Of a DNA stretch of 64,000 bases, positions 41,002 through 49,064 are shown one piece after another. The DNA is taken from positions 372,001-436,000 of the forward strand of contig CBDCLU010000004.1 in the NCBI GenBank assembly GCA_965218765.1, in the 5' to 3' direction. Below the pieces are notes generated by a model. It was given only the letters and a program-made list of their open reading frames with translations, was not told the origin of the DNA and made no database searches. A program made the position numbers and the translations under genes. Numbering within the stretch: position 1 is the stretch's first letter; each line of letters starts with the position of its first letter. Source of the stretch: JBBPYC01 sp965218765. GTDB lineage: Bacteria > Pseudomonadota > Gammaproteobacteria > Burkholderiales > Burkholderiaceae_C.

Positions 41002-42381
41002 ATGAACATCTCTGCGATCGCGGCGCTGTCGCCACTGGACGGGCGCTACGCCGCCAAGCTCAGCGCGCTGCGCCCCTGGATGAGCGAACTGGGCTACATG
41101 CATCGGCGCGTGCAGGTCGAAGTGGCGTGGTTCATCGCGTTGTCCGATGCGGGCTTCGAGCAGTTCAAGCCGTTGTCTCCAGGCGCGCGCACCTATCTGC
41201 TGGGTCTGGTCAAGAATTTCTCGGAAGCCGACGGCACAGCCATCAAAGAAATCGAGAAGAAGACCAATCACGATGTGAAGGCGGTCGAATATTGGCTCAA
41301 GTCCAAGTTCGAAGCGCGTCGTGAATTGGAGCAGGCCGCCGAATTCGTGCACTTCGCCTGCACCAGCGAAGACATCAACAATGCGAGTCATGCGCTGCAG
41401 CTGCGCGCTGCGCGCGACATCGTGCTGCTGCCGATGCTCGACCGCGTGATGTTGAAGCTGCGCGAGATGACGCGCGCCTATGCCGATGCACCGATGCTGA
41501 GCCGCACGCATGGCCAGCCAGCCAGCCCGACCACGGTTGGCAAGGAGTTCGGCAATGTGGTCGCGCGGCTCGAGCGCGCCTGCGCTGCAATAGCGGATGT
41601 CAAGCTGCTGGCCAAGATGAACGGCGCGGTCGGCAACTACAACGCGCACCTCGCGGCCTGGCCCGATTTCGACTGGGAAGCGTTTTCGCGCCGCATTGTG
41701 GAGACACCGGAGCCGCTCGGCCTCGGCCTCACGTTCCAGGCCTACAGCATCCAGATCGAGCCGCACGACTACATGGCCGAGCTGTTCGATGCGGTCGCGC
41801 GCACCAACACGATTCTGATCGACCTGGCGCGCGATACCTGGGGCTATGTCAGCTTGGGCTACTTCACGCAGCGCCTGAAGGACGGCGAAGTCGGCTCCTC
41901 CACCATGCCGCACAAGGTGAACCCGATCGACTTCGAGAATGCCGAGGGCAACCTGGGCCTGTCGAACGCACTGCTGCGGCACCTGGCCGAAAAACTGCCG
42001 ATCAGCCGCTGGCAGCGCGACCTGACCGACTCGACCGTGCTGCGCAACATGGGCGTCGCGCTCGGCTATGCGCACCTGGCTTATCAATCGCTGCTGACAG
42101 GCCTGAACAAGCTCGAACTCAACGAGGCTGTGCTGCTCGCGGACCTCGATGGTTGCTGGGAAGTGCTGGCCGAACCAGTGCAGACCGTGCTGCGGCGACA
42201 CGGCGTGACCGGCGCTTATGAGAAGCTGAAGGAAGCCACGCGCGGCAAGGCAATCACGAAGGATGCACTGCATGCGCTGATCCATTCGTTCGAGCTGCCG
42301 GAGCCGGAAAAAGAACGACTGCTCGCACTCACGCCGGCCAACTACACCGGCATGGCGGCGCAGTTGGCGCGCCGCCTTTGA
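41002..42381 (+). CDS. purB: adenylosuccinate lyase
   Basis: A 459-aa fumarase/aspartase-superfamily enzyme acting twice in purine synthesis (SAICAR to AICAR, adenylosuccinate to AMP). SPLDGRYAAKLSALRP opens it, LSRTHGQPASPTTVGKE holds the general acid His, and GSSTMPHKVNPIDFENAEGN is the superfamily signature with the catalytic Ser loop. ATG 41002 is chosen; the open frame to 40849 runs through the gst promoter. Confidence 0.97.
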   Translation: MNISAIAALSPLDGRYAAKLSALRPWMSELGYMHRRVQVEVAWFIALSDAGFEQFKPLSPGARTYLLGLVKNFSEADGTAIKEIEKKTNHDVKAVEYWLKSKFEARRELEQAAEFVHFACTSEDINNASHALQLRAARDIVLLPMLDRVMLKLREMTRAYADAPMLSRTHGQPASPTTVGKEFGNVVARLERACAAIADVKLLAKMNGAVGNYNAHLAAWPDFDWEAFSRRIVETPEPLGLGLTFQAYSIQIEPHDYMAELFDAVARTNTILIDLARDTWGYVSLGYFTQRLKDGEVGSSTMPHKVNPIDFENAEGNLGLSNALLRHLAEKLPISRWQRDLTDSTVLRNMGVALGYAHLAYQSLLTGLNKLELNEAVLLADLDGCWEVLAEPVQTVLRRHGVTGAYEKLKEATRGKAITKDALHALIHSFELPEPEKERLLALTPANYTGMAAQLARRL

Positions 42382-42402
42382 GCCGCACGGCAGCTTGAAC
42401 GC

Positions 42403-42963
42403 ATGGCGCTCAAATCCACCATCTTCAAAGCGTCGTTGCAAGTCGCCGACATCGACCACGAGTATTACGCGGACCACCCGCTGACCTTGGCGCGCCACCC
42501 GAGCGAGACCGACGAACGCATGATGCTGCGGCTTGCCGCGCTGGCGCTGAACGCACATCAGCTGCGCGACCTCTGCGGCGGCGATGGCACGCTGGGCTTC
42601 GGCGCCGGCCTGTCCAGTCCGGACGAGCCCGACGTGATGCTGACCGACTACACCGGCAGAAAGCGCCTCTGGATCGAAGTCGGCCAGCCCGATGAAAAGC
42701 CGATCACGAAAGCCTGCGGCAAGGCCGATCTCGTGCTGGTCTATTGCTTTGCCACCGGCGCCGAACTCTGGTGGCGCGCCATCGAAAACAAGGTCGCGCG
42801 GCTGGCCAACCTGAGCGTTTATCGCGTTCCCGTGGCGGCAGCAAAGTCATTGGCTGAACTGGCCGAGCGCAGCATGAACCTGCAGGCGACCTTGCAGGAA
42901 CAGTTGCTGTCGATCGGCAACAGCCGCACCAGTGTCGAGCTGGAATGCGAACGCTGGAAATGA
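42403..42963 (+). CDS. yaeQ: YaeQ family protein
   Basis: A 186-aa YaeQ protein. MALKSTIFKASLQVADIDHEYY, ARHPSETDERMMLRLAALAL and LWIEVGQPDEKPITKACGKA are the family blocks; the fold is PD-(D/E)XK nuclease-like, with Asp in SPDEPDV and Glu-Val-Gly in the strand. The cellular role is not settled. It follows purB by 21 bases, likely co-transcribed. Confidence 0.92.
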   Translation: MALKSTIFKASLQVADIDHEYYADHPLTLARHPSETDERMMLRLAALALNAHQLRDLCGGDGTLGFGAGLSSPDEPDVMLTDYTGRKRLWIEVGQPDEKPITKACGKADLVLVYCFATGAELWWRAIENKVARLANLSVYRVPVAAAKSLAELAERSMNLQATLQEQLLSIGNSRTSVELECERWK

Positions 42964-43005
42964 TGCCGATGCGCGGTGTTGGCTGAGCACCGCGCGCTTC
43001 AAGTC

Positions 43006-43314
43006 TCAAGCCGTCGGCGGCATCCAGCGCCCGCACTGCCAGCATTGCTCGAAGCCGCCTTCCACCTGCTCCCCGCACGCACACTGCCAGCGCCGCTGCG
43101 GCGCATCGGCCAGCTCGGCCAGCAACGTGCGGGCCCGGTCCTCCTGTTCTTCATGCTTGAGCCAGATCTCGGGCAGACACTGGTCCGGCGGCAGGTGGCC
43201 GGCGGCGGCGCCCAGGTAATAGCGCTGCACCGATGCATCCACGCCCGCATCGCGCAGGAAATCGACCCACAGCGTGGCGATCGCGATGTTCGGGGCCTGG
43301 GCGAGTTTGCGCAT
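43006..43314 (-). CDS. small zinc-ribbon protein, DUF2007-like
   Basis: A 102-aa protein from ATG 43314. The N-terminal part (APNIAIATLWVDFLRDAGVDASVQRYYLGAAAG, read in parts) resembles DUF2007, and WQCACGEQVEGGFEQCWQCGRW forms a C-x-C...C-x2-C zinc ribbon at the end. Function unknown. Convergent with yaeQ and divergent from the trpG promoter. Confidence 0.75.
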   Translation of the reverse strand: MRKLAQAPNIAIATLWVDFLRDAGVDASVQRYYLGAAAGHLPPDQCLPEIWLKHEEQEDRARTLLAELADAPQRRWQCACGEQVEGGFEQCWQCGRWMPPTA

Positions 43315-43337
43315 CGAAAGCGTGGGGAAATGGCGGG

Positions 43338-43366
43338 CGGACACGCATGAAACCGCGTCCTACAAT
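43338..43366 (+). promoter_or_regulatory. promoter ahead of the trpG upstream ORF
   Basis: CGGACA at 43338-43343, a 17-bp spacer and TACAAT at 43361-43366. The predicted start (about 43373) is two or three bases before the ATG of a 22-codon ORF, giving a nearly leaderless mRNA. Confidence 0.5.
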
Positions 43367-43375
43367 GATTCGATC

Positions 43376-43444
43376 ATGCAGCAATCCGCCGGCAGCGGGT
43401 TCGTTGTTTCCCTGCGCCGCCAGCACCGTCCGCATCGCCCATGA
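43376..43444 (+). CDS. 22-codon upstream ORF overlapping the trpG start
   Basis: ATG 43376 opens MQQSAGSGFVVSLRRQHRPH then RP, and its TGA overlaps the trpG ATG (ATGA at 43441-43444). It has no Trp codon, so it is not a classical trp attenuator peptide, but the overlap implies translational coupling: ribosomes that finish it could start trpG. trpG itself has no clear Shine-Dalgarno. Real translation is inferred from the promoter and overlap only. Confidence 0.4.
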   Translation: MQQSAGSGFVVSLRRQHRPHRP

Positions 43445-44025
43445 AACTGTTGATGATCGACAACTACGACAGCTTCACTTACAACCTGGTGCAGTATTTC
43501 GGTGAACTCGGCGCGCAGGTCGAGACCGTGCGCAACGACGAGATCGACGTCGCACAGATCGGCGAGCGCATCGACAGCGGCGTGATGCGGCTCGTGATCT
43601 CGCCGGGGCCGTGCACACCCGCAGAAGCGGGCGTGTCAGTGGCCGCCATCTCCGCATTTGCGGGCCGGCTGCCGATCCTCGGCGTCTGCCTCGGCCACCA
43701 GGCGATCGGCGCTGCGTTTGGCGGCTCCATCGTGCGTGCGCAGCAGCTCATGCATGGCAAGACCAGCGAGATCAGCACGACCCGCGCAGGCGTGTTCGCC
43801 GGGCTGCCCGAGCGCTTCACGGTGAACCGCTATCACTCGCTGTCCATAGAGCGCGCCAGCTGCCCTGACGCGCTGGAGACCACCGCCTGGACCGATGACG
43901 GCGAAATCATGGGCGTGCGCCACACCGGCTTCGCGCACGCGGTGCGCATCGAAGGCGTGCAGTTCCATCCCGAGTCGATCCTGACCGAGCATGGGCATGC
44001 GATGCTGAAGAATTTCCTGATTTGA
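43441..44025 (+). CDS. trpG: anthranilate/aminodeoxychorismate synthase glutamine amidotransferase
   Basis: A 194-aa class I amidotransferase that supplies ammonia to anthranilate synthase (and probably to PabB). MIDNYDSFTYNLVQYF opens it; the catalytic Cys is in LGVCLGHQAIG, and His-x-Glu in VQFHPESILTEHG. trpD and trpC downstream support the Trp role. trpE is not in the 5 kb upstream seen here. Could serve both pathways, as in many bacteria. Confidence 0.94.
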   Translation: MKLLMIDNYDSFTYNLVQYFGELGAQVETVRNDEIDVAQIGERIDSGVMRLVISPGPCTPAEAGVSVAAISAFAGRLPILGVCLGHQAIGAAFGGSIVRAQQLMHGKTSEISTTRAGVFAGLPERFTVNRYHSLSIERASCPDALETTAWTDDGEIMGVRHTGFAHAVRIEGVQFHPESILTEHGHAMLKNFLI

Positions 44026-44062
44026 ATGGTCCTGCGCCTGGTTCCGCTCCGCGCTGCAGCAG

Positions 44063-44120
44063 ATATCAAACTAATAGCAAACTTCGCAGCGGGATCAAGC
44101 GCCAGAGGCCGATTTGACTA
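44063..44120. repeat. palindromic repeat between trpG and ltaE
   Basis: An element with the pattern TATCAAACTAATAGCAAAC then AAGCGCCAGAGGCCGATTTGACT, matching the family seen at 10181 and 18066. It runs into the ltaE coding start and supplies its TTG codon. Confidence 0.45.
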
Positions 44121-45262
44121 AAAATCCGATCGTCGATCTGCGCAGCGACACCGTCACGCAGCCCACGCCCGCCATGCGCGAGGCCATGCTGGCGGCCCCG
44201 CTGGGCGATGACGTGTTCGGCGCCGACCCGAGCGTGAACGCGCTGCAGCAAAAGATCGCGGCGATGCTTGGCTTTGAAGCGGCGCTGTTCGTGCCCAGCG
44301 GCACGCAAAGCAACCTGTGCGCGGTACTCGCGCACTGCCAGCGCGGCGATGAATACATCGTCGGTCAGCAGGCGCACTGCTACCGCTGGGAAGGCGGCGG
44401 CGCGGCGGTGTTCGGCAGCGTGCAGCCGCAGCCGATCGCGCACGCGGCCGACGGCAGCCTGCCGCTGAATCAAATCGCAGCGGCAATCAAGCCCGACGAT
44501 GCGCATTTCGCACGCACCCGGCTGCTCGCGCTCGAGAACACATTGGGCGGCAGGCTGGTGCCGTTAGACTATCTGCAGGCCGCCACCGAGCTGGCAAGAC
44601 AGCGTGGCCTGCAGCGGCATCTGGACGGGGCGCGACTGTTCAATGCGGCGGTGGCGCAGGCGGCCTTGACCCACGCGGCGGACGGGATTGCCGCAGGTTC
44701 CACAACCGTAGCCGATGCCGCAGCCGCTTCCATGCAAGCGGGCGATAGCGAGACTGCACGGACCGCGTCCCAAGCCCATCTGCGCGAAGCACGCCGCATT
44801 GCGGCCTGCTTCGACAGCGTGTCGGTCTGCTTCAGCAAAGGGCTCGGTGCGCCGATCGGGTCGGCGCTGTGTGGTTCGCGCGAATTCATTGCTCGCGCGC
44901 ATCGCATCCGCAAGATGGCAGGCGGCGGCATGCGCCAGGCCGGCCTGCTCGCCGCCGCTGCTTTACATGCGCTCGACCAGCACATCGACCGCCTTGCAGA
45001 CGACCATGCACTCGCGCGCCGGCTGGCGCAGGGTCTGGATGGCATCGAAGGCTTGGTCGTCGAGCCGCCGCAGACCAACATCGTGTTCGTGGATCTGCAT
45101 GGTGCCGCCGCGAAGCGCTCGGCCGAACTGCTCGATCATCTGACGTCGCACGGCGTGCTCGCGACCGGCCTGTACCGGCTTCGTTTGGTCACGCATCTCG
45201 ATGTGGACGTGGCTGGCATCGACCGCGCAGTGGCGGCGGTGCGCGCATTCTTCAAAGTTTGA
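44114..45262 (+). CDS. ltaE: low-specificity L-threonine aldolase, inside the trp cluster
   Basis: A 382-aa PLP enzyme splitting L-threonine/allo-threonine to glycine and acetaldehyde. IVDLRSDTVTQPTPAMREAM and GDDVFGADPSVNALQ are the N-terminal family blocks; Asp in HLDGARLFNAA and the PLP Lys in VCFSKGLGAPIGS are present. Only TTG 44114 can start it: the frame upstream reaches a stop at 44075 without another start, and the TTG lies in a palindromic repeat. About 35-40 Ala/Thr-rich residues (near 185-225, ADGIAAGSTTVADAAAASMQ) are inserted between the Asp and Lys motifs relative to the usual enzyme. Confidence 0.88.
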   Translation: MTKNPIVDLRSDTVTQPTPAMREAMLAAPLGDDVFGADPSVNALQQKIAAMLGFEAALFVPSGTQSNLCAVLAHCQRGDEYIVGQQAHCYRWEGGGAAVFGSVQPQPIAHAADGSLPLNQIAAAIKPDDAHFARTRLLALENTLGGRLVPLDYLQAATELARQRGLQRHLDGARLFNAAVAQAALTHAADGIAAGSTTVADAAAASMQAGDSETARTASQAHLREARRIAACFDSVSVCFSKGLGAPIGSALCGSREFIARAHRIRKMAGGGMRQAGLLAAAALHALDQHIDRLADDHALARRLAQGLDGIEGLVVEPPQTNIVFVDLHGAAAKRSAELLDHLTSHGVLATGLYRLRLVTHLDVDVAGIDRAVAAVRAFFKV

Positions 45263-45408
45263 TTCGCAGCGCGCGCGGTTTGCCGATGCGTGGCTTTCGC
45301 TGCATCCGCGCTGCGCGTCAAAATACACCGAGCCCGGGCTCCAGCAGACAAGTCGCCGGCAGTTGTCCGTGCGAGCGCCTCCAGCGCATCCACCAAGAGA
45401 TTTCTCCC

Positions 45409-46440
45409 ATGTCCATCACCCCGCAACAAGCGCTGCAGCGCACCATCGAACACCGCGAAATTTTTCATGACGAGATGCTGCAGATCGTGCGGCTGATCAT
45501 GAGCGGCGAGTGCTCGCCGGTGCTGATGGCCGCCCTCATCACCGGTCTGCGCGTGAAGAAGGAAACGATCGGCGAGATCACCGCGGCGGCGCAGGTGATG
45601 CGCGAGTTCTCGACCAAGGTGCACGTGGCCGACCGCACCCATCTGGTCGACATCGTCGGCACCGGTGGCGATGGCTCGCACACGTTCAACGTCTCGACGT
45701 GTTCGATGTTTGCGATGGCTGCGGCCGGTGCCAAGGTGTCCAAGCACGGCGGGCGCAGCGTATCGAGCAAGTCGGGCAGCGCCGACGTGCTGGAGGCGCT
45801 CGGCGTGAACATCAACCTGAAGCCGGAACAGATCGCGAAGTGCATCGCCGAGATCGGCATCGGTTTCATGTTCGCGCCAAACCACCATCCGGCGATGAAG
45901 AACGTCGCGCCGATCCGGAAGGAACTCGGCATCAAGACGATCTTCAACATCCTCGGGCCGCTGACCAACCCGGCCGATGCGCCGAACATCCTGATGGGCG
46001 TGTTCCACCCGGATCTGGTCGGCATCCAGGTGCGTGCGCTGCAGCGGCTGGGCTGCGAACACGCGTTGGTCGTCTATGGCAAGGACGGCATGGACGAGGT
46101 GAGCCTGGGCGCAGCCACGCAGGTCGGTGAACTGAAAAACGGCGAGATCAGGGAGTACGAACTGCATCCGGAAGACTTCGGCCTGGCGATGGCCAGCAAT
46201 CGCACGCTGCGTGTCGAGACGGCCGAGGAATCCAGGGTGATGCTGTTGTCTGTGCTGGCCGATGAGGCCGGGCCACCGCGCGACATCGTGATCCTGAATG
46301 CGGGTGTCGGCTTGTATGCAGCAGGTGTGGTGGATTCGATCGCGTCCGGCATTGAACAAGCGCGCACTGCGATCGAATCCGGCGCAGCGCGTGGCAAGCT
46401 CGACCAGTTGGTGGCCGCCACCCGCGCCGTGGTGGGCTGA
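45409..46440 (+). CDS. trpD: anthranilate phosphoribosyltransferase
   Basis: A 343-aa enzyme joining anthranilate to PRPP. VDIVGTGGDGSHTFNVST is the PRPP-binding GTGGD motif, KHGGRSVSSKSGSADVLEAL the anthranilate site, and MFAPNHHPAMKNVAPIRKEL and FNILGPLTNPA follow in the family order. ATG 45409 has CCAAGAGA ahead of it. It lies 147 bp after ltaE; that gap shows no gene. Confidence 0.96.
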   Translation: MSITPQQALQRTIEHREIFHDEMLQIVRLIMSGECSPVLMAALITGLRVKKETIGEITAAAQVMREFSTKVHVADRTHLVDIVGTGGDGSHTFNVSTCSMFAMAAAGAKVSKHGGRSVSSKSGSADVLEALGVNINLKPEQIAKCIAEIGIGFMFAPNHHPAMKNVAPIRKELGIKTIFNILGPLTNPADAPNILMGVFHPDLVGIQVRALQRLGCEHALVVYGKDGMDEVSLGAATQVGELKNGEIREYELHPEDFGLAMASNRTLRVETAEESRVMLLSVLADEAGPPRDIVILNAGVGLYAAGVVDSIASGIEQARTAIESGAARGKLDQLVAATRAVVG

Positions 46441-46462
46441 TCCTTTTTTCTTCAAGTTCTCA

Positions 46463-47254
46463 ATGTCCGACATCCTGCAAGAAATCGTTGAAGTCAAGCA
46501 CGCGGAAGTCGCTGCCAGCATGAAGCGCGTTCCACTGGCTGCGATGCGTGCCGATGCCGAGAGCCGCGTGCTCACGCGCGACTTCGTTGGCGCGTTGCGC
46601 AGCAGAATTGCAGCCGGCCACGCCGCCGTGATCGCCGAGGTCAAGAAAGCGAGCCCGTCAAAGGGCCTGCTGCGCCCCGATTTCATCGCCGCCGACATCG
46701 CACAAAGTTACGCCGAGCATGGCGCGGCGTGCCTGTCGGTGCTGACCGACGTGCAGTTCTTCCAGGGCGCGATCGATCACCTGAAACAAGCCCGCGCATC
46801 GTGCGACTTGCCGGTGCTGCGCAAGGATTTCATCATCGATGCATGGCAGGTGTATCAGTCGCGCGCGATGGGCGCCGACTGCATCCTGCTGATCGCGGCC
46901 TGCCTGGCCGATGCGCAGATGGCCGAGTTCGAAGCCATAGCGCACAGCCTCGACATGGCCGTGCTGGTGGAGGTGCACGATGCGGCCGAGCTGCAGCGCG
47001 CGCTCAAGCTCAAGACGCCACTCGTCGGCATCAACAACCGCAACTTGCGCAGCTTCGAAGTCAACCTGGACACCACGTTGACTCTGCGCGCCGACGTGCC
47101 GCCAGAGCGCATCATCGTGACGGAAAGCGGCATTGCGCAGCGCGACGACGTGGCCCGGTTGCGCGCAGCCGGCATTCAGACGTTCCTTGTCGGTGAAGCG
47201 TTCGTGCGGGCCGAGGAGCCCGGCGTCGCGCTGGCCGAGTTGTTTGCGTCATGA
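46463..47254 (+). CDS. trpC: indole-3-glycerol phosphate synthase
   Basis: A 263-aa TIM-barrel enzyme. VIAEVKKASPSKGLLRPDF holds the catalytic Lys/Glu, LRKDFIIDAWQVYQSRAMGAD the second Lys, LVGINNRNLRSFEV the Asn, and IIVTESGIAQRDDV the Glu-Ser-Gly phosphate site. It follows trpD by 22 bases and overlaps ung by four (ATGA). Confidence 0.96.
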   Translation: MSDILQEIVEVKHAEVAASMKRVPLAAMRADAESRVLTRDFVGALRSRIAAGHAAVIAEVKKASPSKGLLRPDFIAADIAQSYAEHGAACLSVLTDVQFFQGAIDHLKQARASCDLPVLRKDFIIDAWQVYQSRAMGADCILLIAACLADAQMAEFEAIAHSLDMAVLVEVHDAAELQRALKLKTPLVGINNRNLRSFEVNLDTTLTLRADVPPERIIVTESGIAQRDDVARLRAAGIQTFLVGEAFVRAEEPGVALAELFAS

Positions 47255-47952
47255 ACGTGGATGCCGCCGATCAGCTGCAAAGCGCCGACCCACGCGACTG
47301 GCCGGTCGCTGCGGGTTGGCAGCCGCTGATCGACGAATTTTTTGCGTCCCTCATGGGCGTCGCGCTGCTGGCGTTCCTGCAGTCCCGCCTTGACGCGGGC
47401 GCGGTGGTCTTTCCGCCGCGGCCGTTGCGCGCACTGGAGCTGACGCCGCCCGAGTCGGTGCGGGTCGTGATCCTCGGACAAGACCCGTACCACGGCCGTG
47501 GACAGGCTGAAGGCCTGGCGTTCTCGGTCGCGCCGGGTGTGCCGTTGCCGCCGTCGCTGCGCAACATCTTCAAGGAGATCGAGCGCGATCTGGGCCGGGC
47601 GCCGCCTGCGTTTCCAAACCCCGGCGGCAGCCTTGTGCGGTGGGCCGAGGGCGGTGTGTTGCTGCTCAACACTTGCCTGACGGTCGAAGAAGGCAAGGCC
47701 GCAAGCCACGCCGGCCAGGGCTGGGAAGCGCTGACCGATGCTGTGATTCGGCATGTCGCCGCGCGCCAGCAGCCGGCCGTGTTCATGCTTTGGGGCGCGC
47801 ATGCGCAGAGCAAGCAGTCGCTGATCGATGCATCGCGGCATCGGGTGCTGCTGGCGAATCACCCATCGCCACTGTCGGCGAATCGGCCGCCGTTGCCCTT
47901 CATCGGCTGCGGGCATTTCAGCGAGGCACGGCGATTTCGAGACGACAGCTGA
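47251..47952 (+). CDS. ung: uracil-DNA glycosylase (family 1)
   Basis: A 233-aa base-excision enzyme. The catalytic GQDPYHG loop follows VRVVILG, with LAFSVAPGVPLPPSLRNIFKE behind it, and the minor-groove HPSPLSANR loop lies near the C-terminus. The ATG overlaps the trpC stop, so uracil repair is translationally tied to tryptophan genes here. Confidence 0.96.
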   Translation: MNVDAADQLQSADPRDWPVAAGWQPLIDEFFASLMGVALLAFLQSRLDAGAVVFPPRPLRALELTPPESVRVVILGQDPYHGRGQAEGLAFSVAPGVPLPPSLRNIFKEIERDLGRAPPAFPNPGGSLVRWAEGGVLLLNTCLTVEEGKAASHAGQGWEALTDAVIRHVAARQQPAVFMLWGAHAQSKQSLIDASRHRVLLANHPSPLSANRPPLPFIGCGHFSEARRFRDDS

Positions 47953-48592
47953 AGGCGTACGCGCACCGCCCGTCTGCCGGCACTCGCGCCGCCGATGCGG
48001 GTGGCGAACCGCGGCGATGCGTCGACCGGCAGATTGATCCCGGGTGCTGCGTCCGGCCGATGGTCGCGCCCGTCGCAAGCTGCATAGGCGCCGGTATGCA
48101 CACTGCTGGTCGATGCGGACGTCGGATAGCTGACCGGTCCTTCGAGGTGTGAAACCAGCACGGTCGACTGGCAGCCGATGGCGTCGTGCGTGGCACCTTT
48201 CAGCTTGATGCCGGCCTTGTGCAACCGGATCACAACGTGGTGATCCATCACGCCGTTGTCGATCACGAAGCATTGCTGCCACGCCCTGACGCTGGTGTTG
48301 ACCGTTGCGCATGAGCGGATTGAACCGGTTCAGCCAAACGGAACGTGTCCTTGACGATCGCCACTGCGCATCTTCTTGAGCCGAGGGCGAGCCTGGCAGT
48401 CGATTTCCATTGGCAAACGGTCACATGACGACCTTGGTTCTATGTAAGCTTTCTGCGACTTGTTCCAGTGCGAATCGTCGGTCGCCAAAATAGATGCACG
48501 AATGAACGCACGGTGGATCGAGGTCAGCCCTGTACACAGCCATGAGCCAGTCTGAGCGACATGACTGGCCTGCTGATGTCGTCGCAGGATGC
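47953..48592. other. 640-bp region without a recognised gene
   Basis: No frame gives a confident product. The minus strand has an open stretch from about 48300 to 47950 containing QQCFVIDNGVMDHHVVIRL and GATHDAIGCQSTVLVSHLEG, which has protein-like composition but no start with a ribosome site and no family I recognise. It may be a decayed gene. From about 48360 to 48590 the DNA is less GC-rich and ends in the tRNA promoter. Confidence 0.4.
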
Positions 48593-48598
48593 TATAAT
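48591..48598 (+). promoter_or_regulatory. extended -10 promoter of the tRNA-tuf operon
   Basis: TGCTATAAT: consensus -10 (48593-48598) with TGn extension, 13 bases before tRNA-Tyr. It matches the str-operon box at 26986 in layout. The GC-rich stretch after it could act as a stringent discriminator. Confidence 0.65.
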
Positions 48599-48610
48599 TC
48601 AAGGTTCGCC

Positions 48611-48696
48611 GGAGGGGTGCCCGAGTGGCTAAAGGGGGCAGACTGTAAATCTGTTGGCTTACGCCTACGCTGGTTCGAATCCAGCCTCCTCCACCA
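48611..48696 (+). tRNA. tRNA-Tyr (GTA)
   Basis: A class II tRNA of 86 nt with a long variable arm. Acceptor strands GGAGGGG and CTCCTCC pair with one G-U, the anticodon loop CTGTAAA gives GTA, the T loop is GGTTCGAATCC, and CCA is encoded. Confidence 0.95.
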
Positions 48697-48748
48697 GCGT
48701 TTGGCTCCGATCGGCCTAGCAGGACTGCTTGGGTTCTGTCGGCGTCGG

Positions 48749-48822
48749 GCGGGAGTAGTTCAATGGCAGAACCCTAGCCTTCCAAGCTAATGACGCGGGT
48801 TCGATTCCCGTCTCCCGCTCCA
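48749..48822 (+). tRNA. tRNA-Gly (TCC)
   Basis: A 74-nt tRNA. Acceptor GCGGGAG pairs with CTCCCGC, the anticodon loop CTTCCAA gives TCC, the T arm is CGGGTTCGATTCCCG, and CCA is encoded. Confidence 0.95.
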
Positions 48823-48889
48823 TGAAGACAAGTACGTCGAGCCGTGACGCCCGCTGGTTGGAGCAGTCGGCGTCTTGATAAAAATTCTG

Positions 48890-48928
48890 TTTGAAAGGTC
48901 AATCGATGCTTGCGATCGACCTTTCAAA
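48890..48928. other. long hairpin between tRNA-Gly and tRNA-Thr
   Basis: TTTGAAAGGTC at 48890-48900 is perfectly inverted as GACCTTTCAAA at 48918-48928, with an inner ATCG/CGAT extension and a short loop. There is no T-run behind it, so a processing signal or RNase III site in the tRNA precursor is more likely than a terminator. Confidence 0.6.
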
Positions 48929-48937
48929 CGTGATTTT

Positions 48938-49012
<75 letters not shown>

Positions 49013-49064
49013 CCTGTTTTTTGTCGAATTCGTTGTTGATCCTTTTACTTTAAAGAGTCAAAAA

